From Aureococcus anophagefferens (Eukaryota; Sar; Pelagophyceae; Pelagomonadales; Pelagomonadaceae): a DNA stretch of 23,097 bases. A program made the translations under genes and the position numbers. The notes below the pieces were generated by a model. It was not told the DNA's origin. It saw only the letters and a program-made list of their open reading frames with translations, and did no database searches. Below, piece after piece: positions 20,601 through 23,097 of this stretch (positions are counted from its first letter, which is position 1; each line of letters begins with the position of its first letter). The stretch spans positions 36,560-59,656 of the forward strand of contig NW_008705578.1 in NCBI RefSeq assembly GCF_000186865.1. The letters are read 5' to 3'.

Positions 20601-23097
20601 TCGACCTCGCCGTCGTTCGACGTGTCGAGCACCTCGAGCGCCTTCTCCAGGCGCGCGGGCACGAGCAGAAACTGTAGGTTTTCTTCGCCGCAGTTTTTGA
20701 GGAACGTCACGACCGCGGGATCCTCGGAGACGGCCTTTACGATCTCGACCTTCGTCAGCGTGCCGCTGCCGTCCTTGTCGATCATCTCGAAGCACTTGCG
20801 CGCCGCGTTGACGAAGTCGGCCGTGAATTCTTCGATCTCCTTGCGGGCCGCCTTGGCCTGGGCCTCGCGCTTCGCGGCCCGCGCCTCGAGCTTGTTCGCC
20901 AGCGCCGACTCGATAGCCTCCTCCCACTCGGGGCCGCTGATCTCGCCGTCGCGGTCCGTGTCCAACACGTTGAGCGCGGCTTCCAGACGCGCGGGCACGA
21001 GCAGGTATTGCAGATTTTGGTTGCCGCAGTTGACCAAGAACTTGATGACCTTCTGGTCCGTCTTCACGGCTTTGACCACCTCCGCCTTGTCCAGCGAGCC
21101 GCTGCCGTCGACGTCGATCATGTCGAACACTTGGCGGGCCGCGGATAAGAACTCGACGGAGAACGCTTCGTCCTCCGCCTGGGCCGCGCGCTCGCGGCGC
21201 TCCCGCTCGTTCGCTAGGTCGTCGAGGCGCTTCGCGAGGCCGCGCTGGATGGCGTCCTCCCACTCGTTGACGTCGAGCTCGCCGTCGTTCGACGTGTCGA
21301 GCACCTGGAGCGCCTTCTCGAGCCGCGCGGGGAACAGAAGGAACTGGAGATTCTCTTCGCCGCAGGTTTTGAGAAATTTGACGACGTCTTTGTCTTCGGC
21401 GATGGCTTTCACGATCTCAACCTTCGTCAGCGTGCCGCTGTTGTCCTTGTCGATCATTTCGAAGCATTTGCGCGCGGCGCTGACGAACTCGTTGGTGAAT
21501 TCTTCGATCTCCTTGCGCGCGGCCTTGGCCTGCTCTTCGCGCTTCGCGGCCCGGACCTCGAGCTTGTTCGCCAGAGCGGTCTCGATGGCGCCCTCCCACT
21601 CCGTGCCGCTAATCTCGCCGTCGCGGTCCGTGTCTAGCACGGCGAGCGCGTGCTCGAGGCGCGCCGGCACGAGCAAATATTGCAGGTTGGGGTTGCCGCA
21701 GTTGACCAAAAACTTGATGACCTTCTGGTCGCCCTTCACGGCCTTCACCACCTCCGCCTTGTCCAACGAGCCGCTGCCGTCGACGTCGATCATGTCGAAC
21801 ACCTGGCGCGCCATCGACAGAAACTCGACGGAGAACGCCTCGTCTTCCGCGGCGGCCGCGCGGTCCCGGCGCTCGCGCTCGACGGCTAGCTCTTCCAAGC
21901 GCTTGGCGAGCCCGCGGTGGATGGCCTCCTCCCACTCGTCGACGTCAACCTCGCCGTCCTTGGACGTGTCCAGCACCTCCAGCGCTTTCTCGAGCCGCGC
22001 GGGCACGAGAAGAAACTGAAGATTCTCCTCGCCGCACGTGCGTAAGAATTTCACGACGGACTCGTCCTCGGAGACGGCCTTGACGATCTCTGTCTTCGTC
22101 AGCGTGCCGCTGCCGTCCTTATCGATCATCTCGAAGCACTTGCGAGCCGCGTTTTGGAACTCGTGCGTGAATTCTTCGATCTCCTTGCGCGCGGCCTTGG
22201 CCTGCTCCACGCGCTTCTGGGCCCGCGCCTCGAGCTTCGCCGAGAGCGCGTGCTCGATGGCGTCCTCCCACTCGGGGGCGTTGATCTCGCCGTCCCGGTC
22301 CGTGTCCAGCACCAGGAGCGCGGCTTCGAGACGCGCGGGCACCAAAAGGTATTGCAGATTTTGGTTGCCGCAGTTCACTAGGAACTTGATGACCTTGTCG
22401 TTGGTCTGCACGGCCTTCACGACCTCCGCCTTGTCCAACGAGCCGCTCTGATCCACGTCAATCATGTCGAAGACCTGGCGGGCCATCGACAAGAATTGCA
22501 CGCTGAATTCTTGGTCCGCGGCCTTGGCCGCGCGGAGCCGCCGCTGGCGCTCGTTCTCCAGCTGCTCGAGCCGCTTCGACAGGCCGCGGTTCACGGCCTC
22601 CTCCCACTCCTCGGCGTCGACCTCGCCGTCCTTGGACGTGTCCAGCACCTCGAGCGCCTTCTCGAGGCGTCGCGGCTGCAACAAAAATTGGAGATTCTCC
22701 TCGCCGCAGGTGCGAAGAAACTTGACGACGGCCTCGTCCTCGGCGACGGCCTTGACGATCTCCGTCTTCGTCAGCGTGCCGCTGTTGTCCTTGTCGATCA
22801 TTTCGAAGCACCGCTTCGCGGCCGTCAAGAACTCCATCGTAAATTCTTCCACCTCCTGCTCCGCGGCCTTGGCCTCGGCGGCGGCGGCCGCTTCGGCCGC
22901 CTTGCGCATCTTCTTCGCCTCCTCCTCGCGCTCGATGGCGCGCGCCTCGAGCTTGAATTGGAGCGCCGACTCGATGGCCTCCTCCCACTCGGGCCCGCTG
23001 ATCTCGCCGTCGCGATCCGTGTCCAGCTGGTTCAACGCGGCTTCGAGCCGCTCGGGCACGAGCAGGTACTGCAAGTTTTCGTTGCCGCAGTTCTTGA
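1..23097 (-). CDS. Giant EF-hand repeat protein gene, seven exons, both ends outside the window
   Basis: One gene fills the window. I join exons 23097-13361, 13160-11197, 10996-10568, 10355-10229, 9561-9120, 8937-8841 and 8601-1 into 7,131 complete codons with no stop. Nearly all of it is pairs of EF-hands. The loops follow the 12-residue calcium-binding pattern with Asp at 1, Asp/Ser/Asn at 3, Ser/Asp at 5, Gly at 6 and Glu at 12; examples are DKDNSGTLTKTE, DTSKDGEVDAEE, DVDQSGSLDKAE and DTDRDGEISGPE. Long charged helices of about 35 residues link the pairs. Fourteen WW-like repeats interrupt the array at residues of about 2,282-2,961. No signal peptide, membrane segment or enzyme domain is visible, but both termini are missing. 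Calcium binding follows from family knowledge; a scaffold or contractile role is only a guess. I do not recognise a named orthologue. Every splice junction restores the EF repeat register, which strongly supports a single gene. Confidence 0.9.
367..917 (-). repeat. Near-identical 551-bp segment, copy 1 (partner 3055-3605)
   Basis: This segment is the same as 3055-3605 apart from one difference I see by eye (position 765 G versus 3453 C). The offset is 2,688 bp, or four dyads. Flanking dyad sequence on both sides is clearly more diverged, so this is a recent copying event, by gene conversion or unequal exchange. Confidence 0.8.
3055..3605 (-). repeat. Near-identical 551-bp segment, copy 2 (partner 367-917)
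   Basis: This is the partner of 367-917, four dyads away. Identity ends at the GTGTTG/GTGTTA difference (918 versus 3606) and at the CGAGC/CCAGC difference (366 versus 3054). Confidence 0.8.
8602..8840 (-). mobile_element. Intron 6: introner related to intron 3, perfect 8-bp duplication
   Basis: The element body is 8602-8832 (231 bp). Its sense start CCGGGTGGTAATCAAATC aligns with CTGTGTGGAAATCAAATC of intron 3, followed by the shared CTTCAAGGCGACTTCAATG; the 3' end is GGTGGCCTCAG. The octamers GTGGGAAG at 8840-8833 and 8601-8594 are identical. Splicing GA|GTGGGAAG to CAG|GTGGGAAG restores DEWEAAITVGLKKRL with normal EF spacing. An alternative donor G|GTAATC at 8825 also keeps frame but adds five residues. 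The interior is G+C-rich and holds a short direct repeat (ACGTCGTCTC twice in the sense strand, + strand about 8655-8675). Confidence 0.8.
8841..8937 (-). CDS. Exon 6: single EF-hand loop
   Basis: A 97-bp exon: two bases completing Gly, 31 codons, then GA of a split Glu codon. It encodes NEDLIALLRPSRLSKALDSL and the canonical loop DTSNDGEVDADE. It completes the EF pair whose first loop is in exon 5 (NCG|NEDL restores the CGxEdL motif found between the two loops of every unit). Its small size follows from introner-type introns landing on both sides. Confidence 0.85.
8938..9119 (-). mobile_element. Intron 5: degraded family 1 introner
   Basis: The 174-bp element (8938-9111) shares the family 1 body: sense CAGGGCAC, CCCAACTTCAAAGGCTCC, CGTTTCGGCTGATTCTTGG and an end like GAATCACCGTTTTAATGCTAG. 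The terminal repeats have decayed and about 18 bp are missing relative to the 192-bp copies. The flanking octamers are GTAAATAG (now intron) and GCAACGAA (exon), matching at only 4 of 8 positions. The intronic copy has drifted to GTAAAT, close to a consensus donor, while the exonic copy is held by the CGNED coding requirement. Splicing restores TGT GGC AAC GAA. Confidence 0.85.
9120..9561 (-). CDS. Exon 5: EF-hand pair plus half a pair
   Basis: The exon has 442 bp, starting at codon GTC and ending TGT G. It encodes VFQMLDADESMSLEMNE, a weakened EF loop in which Met replaces Gly at loop position 6. It continues through NFLRDCGNRFLQELLEPTRL, EF loop DTNKDGSIGIDE, the helical linker, EF loop DVDDSGTLTKAE, and FLQNCG. 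The upstream acceptor is CGCGCACAG with a pyrimidine-rich stretch before it. The downstream donor is G|GTAAAT, the best-looking 5' splice site in the gene. Confidence 0.85.
9562..10228 (-). mobile_element. Intron 4: 667-bp intron with introner remnant and embedded minisatellite
   Basis: The sense 5' end (CCGGCGTCCTACTTCAAGG, then ACTTCAATG) resembles the start of the element in intron 6, so an introner probably seeded this intron. The middle is a G+C-rich 57-bp minisatellite (about 9655-9980). The 3' end, GGTTTTCCCCGCGCACAG, is a good acceptor. The donor is either GAG|GCGCGC at 10228 (family-length protein) or CGC|GTCCGG at 10222 (two extra residues); both keep frame. No target duplication survives. 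Six-frame reading across it gives Arg/Ala/Pro-rich open frames that I treat as non-coding. Confidence 0.68.
9655..9980. repeat. 57-bp G+C-rich minisatellite within intron 4
   Basis: Units such as AGGCCGAGCCGGCGCC start at 9661, 9718 and 9775 (57-bp spacing), with several degenerate copies following to about 9980. Each unit carries a potential hairpin, GGCGCCTCG - GGGCCAG - CGAGGCGCC. Later copies read CCCCG with CGGGG, so the arms stay complementary. The period is a multiple of three, which keeps frames open on both strands by chance. Confidence 0.82.
10229..10355 (-). CDS. Exon 4: helical linker between EF-hand pairs
   Basis: A small exon of 127 bp: one base completing Glu, then 42 codons. 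It encodes the exit helix of an EF-hand and the charged linker (IAIQTALEAKLLELAEERR to AEDEAFSKKFLADAME). It has no EF loop of its own, as expected from its place in the repeat. The 3' splice site is CACAG at 10360-10356. The downstream boundary is less certain. Ending at 10229 (before GC) gives FLADAMEVFQMLD, the family-standard spacing; ending at 10223 (before GT) also keeps frame but adds two residues. Confidence 0.72.
10356..10567 (-). mobile_element. Intron 3: related introner in opposite orientation, GC donor
   Basis: In the sense strand the element has 15-bp perfect terminal repeats, CTGTGTGGAAATCAA and TTGATTTCCACACAG. Its interior carries CGTCCAAAAATTAGCCGAA, which family 1 carries (with C for T) on the other strand. 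The internal TTCAAC...CTTCAA motif is likewise inverted relative to family 1. The only donor that keeps frame and EF spacing is GA|GCCCGCGA, a GC-AG intron. The nearest GT (10556) would give an immediate TGA after splicing. The flanking octamers GCCCGCGA and GATCGCTA match at only 5 of 8 bases, as expected for an old duplication. Confidence 0.75.
10568..10996 (-). CDS. Exon 3: one and a half EF-hand pairs
   Basis: The exon has 429 bp: one base completing a Thr codon, 142 codons, then GA of a split Glu codon. It encodes FRQLLHPKRLQHAMDELD, then EF loops DTNNDGEISTEE, DTDGSGSLEKQE and DTDGSGDVSKGE with the usual helical linker. Translation beyond 10568 in this frame leaves the EF pattern at once, which marks the 5' splice site. 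Joining to exon 4 gives GEWEIAIQTALEAKL, exactly the spacing of EWEsAIEaAL in other units. Confidence 0.82.
10997..11196 (-). mobile_element. Intron 2: introner, family 1, second 192-bp copy
   Basis: The element body is 10997-11188, again 192 bp, and clearly homologous end to end with the copy in intron 1. Terminal repeats are CAGGGCAGCACAAG and CTTGTGCTGCCCAG in the sense strand. The octamers GTTCCGCC at 11196-11189 and 10996-10989 are identical. The donor GT comes from the upstream duplication and the acceptor AG from the element. Splicing restores CTC ACG TTC CGC CAG (L T F R Q). The A-to-C change in one terminal repeat relative to intron 1 is matched by T-to-G in the other. Confidence 0.9.
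11197..13160 (-). CDS. Exon 2: diverged EF-hand modules with a unique acidic linker
   Basis: The exon has 1,964 bp: phase 0 in and two bases out (CTC AC, completed by G in exon 3). It opens with VPSRLNAALAELDTDRDGE, completing the B unit begun in exon 1. It then holds an A unit, a degenerate EF pair (DVEGAGTLTKAE, then no proper second loop), a non-EF linker of about 85-90 residues, and two and a half further EF pairs (DLDDNGGMTFEE, DQDKDGEISRAE, DTDGSGTLTVDE, DKNTDGEISVDE, DKDYSGTITKVE). These modules are clearly related to the flanking arrays but much less homogeneous. The exon ends in SGNLT, matching the CGEENLQ position of other units, and exon 3 continues with FRQLLHPKRLQ. Confidence 0.88.
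12030..12285 (-). other. Unique non-EF linker in exon 2
   Basis: About 85 residues interrupt the EF pattern: an acidic, Gly/Trp-containing part (DDTKTWPGNGVGDEFGEGWD), an Asp/Ala-rich part (MPDDLAALDAEKNAHANAEK), and a basic stretch PPTPRRTIRG. It contains the only conspicuous Trp residues outside the EWE motif. I recognise no domain. It sits just after a degenerate EF pair, as the WW-like array does, so it may be an equivalent spacer. Confidence 0.6.
12402..12602 (-). other. Degenerate EF-hand pair in exon 2
   Basis: The first loop DVEGAGTLTKAE (12602-12567) lacks normal ligands at positions 3 and 5. The second loop is reduced to DADSIEANE (about 12428-12402). The IEANEWE ending and the GLASRV-type helix before it match the pair that flanks the WW-like array, so the two are probably duplicated block-end modules. 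Confidence 0.65.
13161..13360 (-). mobile_element. Intron 1: introner, family 1, perfect 8-bp target-site duplication
   Basis: The element body is 13161-13352 (192 bp). In the sense strand it begins CAGGGCAGCAAAAG and ends CTTTTGCTGCCCAG, near-perfect terminal inverted repeats. The flanking octamers are identical (sense GTGCCGTC at 13360-13353 and 13160-13153), a perfect target-site duplication. The intron therefore starts with GT of the upstream duplication and ends with AG of the element; removing it restores CTC GTG CCG TCG CGG exactly. The element has no coding capacity and looks like a non-autonomous DNA transposon. If it were retained, translation would stop about 57 codons in. Confidence 0.9.
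13361..23097 (-). CDS. Exon 1 (5' partial): ten EF-hand dyads, WW-like array, one more dyad
   Basis: The frame enters open at the window edge (codon AAG at 23095-23093) and runs 3,245 codons without a stop. It starts inside a type B unit (NCGNENLQYLLVPERL) and continues through ten A/B dyads to about 16310. The WW-like array follows, then a degenerate half EF-pair, a complete A unit and the first half of a B unit. I count 43 good EF loops plus one degenerate loop (DTSNPNEIEANE) after the array; the last loop before the array (DEDGSGTLNKSA) has lost its final Glu. The exon ends after CTC (Leu) at 13361, just before an introner. The open frame continues about 55 codons into that intron before a stop, so the apparent C-terminus there is an artefact of unspliced DNA. 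A TTG near the right edge (23074) is internal Leu, not a start. Confidence 0.9.
13982..14017 (-). other. Degenerate EF loop after the WW-like array
   Basis: The loop DTSNPNEIEANE has Pro and Asn where Asp and Gly are expected, so calcium binding is probably lost. The preceding text (CAHPELLEILEPKSLAHTMN) aligns with CGNxNLQYLLVPARLEAALN of normal B units. Its first-loop partner (16331-16366) lies on the other side of the WW-like array. Confidence 0.7.
14211..16250 (-). repeat. Array of 14 WW-like, Trp-free repeats with Ala/Pro spacers
   Basis: Each repeat of about 37 residues has the form P-x-V-V/M-E-x-V-D-x-x-G-x-x-F/V-F/Y-I/V-D-x-A-T-G-x-x-x-x-x-x-P-E-G-A-x-V-T-K-A, for example VDESGKSFFIDLATG. 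The aromatic pair, the T-G and the closing Pro match the register of WW domains (YY-x-N-x-x-T-x-x-T-x-W-x-x-P). The first Trp position is Val or Met and the second is Asp, Glu, Ala or Lys. Spacers are runs of Ala and Pro. Repeats 2-6 (DASG/DPxTG, YVDQATG) and 7-13 (VDESG, DLATG) form two subfamilies; 1 and 14 are outliers. WW homology is inferred from register only. Function unknown; possibly a flexible spacer with protein-binding modules. Confidence 0.8.
18345..19692 (-). repeat. Long near-identical segment, copy 1 (partner 21750-23097)
   Basis: At least 1.35 kb is shared with 21750-23097 at offset 3,405 bp; the right window edge truncates the comparison. Within it, a patch of about 125 bp (18937-19060, partner 22342-22465) is visibly more diverged, giving a mosaic. 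Confidence 0.78.
19459..19503 (-). other. 45-bp in-frame linker insertion (Ala-rich), duplicated at about 22864-22908
   Basis: The normal helical linker between EF pairs is extended by 15 residues here (around KKMRKAAEAAAAAEAKAAE). The extension remains helix-forming, so it probably lengthens one rod segment by about four turns. It is the only length change found in the ten-dyad right array. Boundaries are approximate. Confidence 0.7.
21750..23097 (-). repeat. Long near-identical segment, copy 2 (partner 18345-19692), truncated by the edge
   Basis: This is the partner of 18345-19692 in the 5-dyad higher-order repeat. It includes the 15-residue Ala-rich linker insertion at about 22864-22908, identical in both copies. 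Confidence 0.78.

Larger units (their letters stand above)
16310..23097 (-). repeat. 672-bp coding tandem array (right), ten dyads with a 5-dyad higher-order repeat
   Basis: This is the same A/B dyad as in the left array, ten copies from the window edge to about 16310. Dyads 1-5 resemble dyads 6-10 in order, with an offset of 3,405 bp (5 x 672 + 45). The extra 45 bp is an Ala-rich linker insertion present in each superunit. It continues beyond the right edge. Confidence 0.9.

Noticed and set aside
14016..21263. Long minus-strand frames offset from the EF frame (for example 18062-14016 and 21263-19062), Arg/Gly-rich
   Set aside because: These are frame-shifted shadows of the same repeats; they contain no EF loops or other motifs.
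13181..23074. A complete gene starting at the right edge and ending at 13181
   Set aside because: The apparent start is TTG inside the repeat motif NENLQYLL, the frame is open to the window edge, and the stop lies inside an introner with donor and acceptor sites.
1..23097. Bacterial or viral origin
   Set aside because: Spliceosomal-type introns that precisely restore the EF register, introner elements and the giant repeat gene point to a eukaryotic nuclear genome; no ribosome-binding sites or operon structure is seen.
1..23097. RNA genes, promoters and terminators
   Set aside because: The whole window is internal to one transcription unit; I found no tRNA-like or rRNA-like sequence and no intergenic DNA.

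Overview
The window lies inside one enormous eukaryotic protein-coding gene on the minus strand, and both gene ends fall outside it. After removing six introns, seven exons (about 21.4 kb of coding sequence) join into one open frame of 7,131 complete codons with no internal stop. Almost all of it is EF-hand calcium-binding repeat. I count about 109 recognisable 12-residue EF loops plus a few degenerate ones. They come in pairs: each ~112-residue unit carries two EF loops, and two unit types (A and B) alternate to give a 224-residue, 672-bp dyad.

Layout in transcription order (right to left). Exon 1 (23097-13361) holds ten tandem A/B dyads. These are followed by a 2-kb array of 14 WW-like but tryptophan-free repeats with Ala/Pro-rich spacers (16250-14211), and then one more EF dyad. 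The centre (13360-8602) holds more diverged EF-hand modules, one unique acidic linker, and all six introns. Exon 7 (8601-1) is an intron-free array of almost 13 dyads whose 672-bp period is kept with no net length change for more than 8 kb.

The introns are the second main story. Several are clearly introners, meaning short non-autonomous DNA-transposon-like elements that became spliceosomal introns. Two are 192-bp copies of one family, with terminal inverted repeats and perfect 8-bp target-site duplications. The 5' GT comes from the upstream duplication and the 3' AG from the element end. A third intron from a related family, in the opposite orientation, also has a perfect 8-bp duplication. 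The other three look like older or rearranged members, and at least one must be spliced from a GC 5' site.

Organism: a eukaryote with G+C-rich coding DNA. Introners with inverted repeats and 8-bp target duplications are known from G+C-rich marine microalgae, notably the pelagophyte Aureococcus and the prasinophyte Micromonas. A pelagophyte-like alga is my best guess, but this is inference. The cellular role is unknown: no signal peptide, transmembrane segment or catalytic domain is visible, and the protein termini are missing. A very long calcium-responsive scaffold or contractile/elastic filament fits the architecture but is not shown by it.
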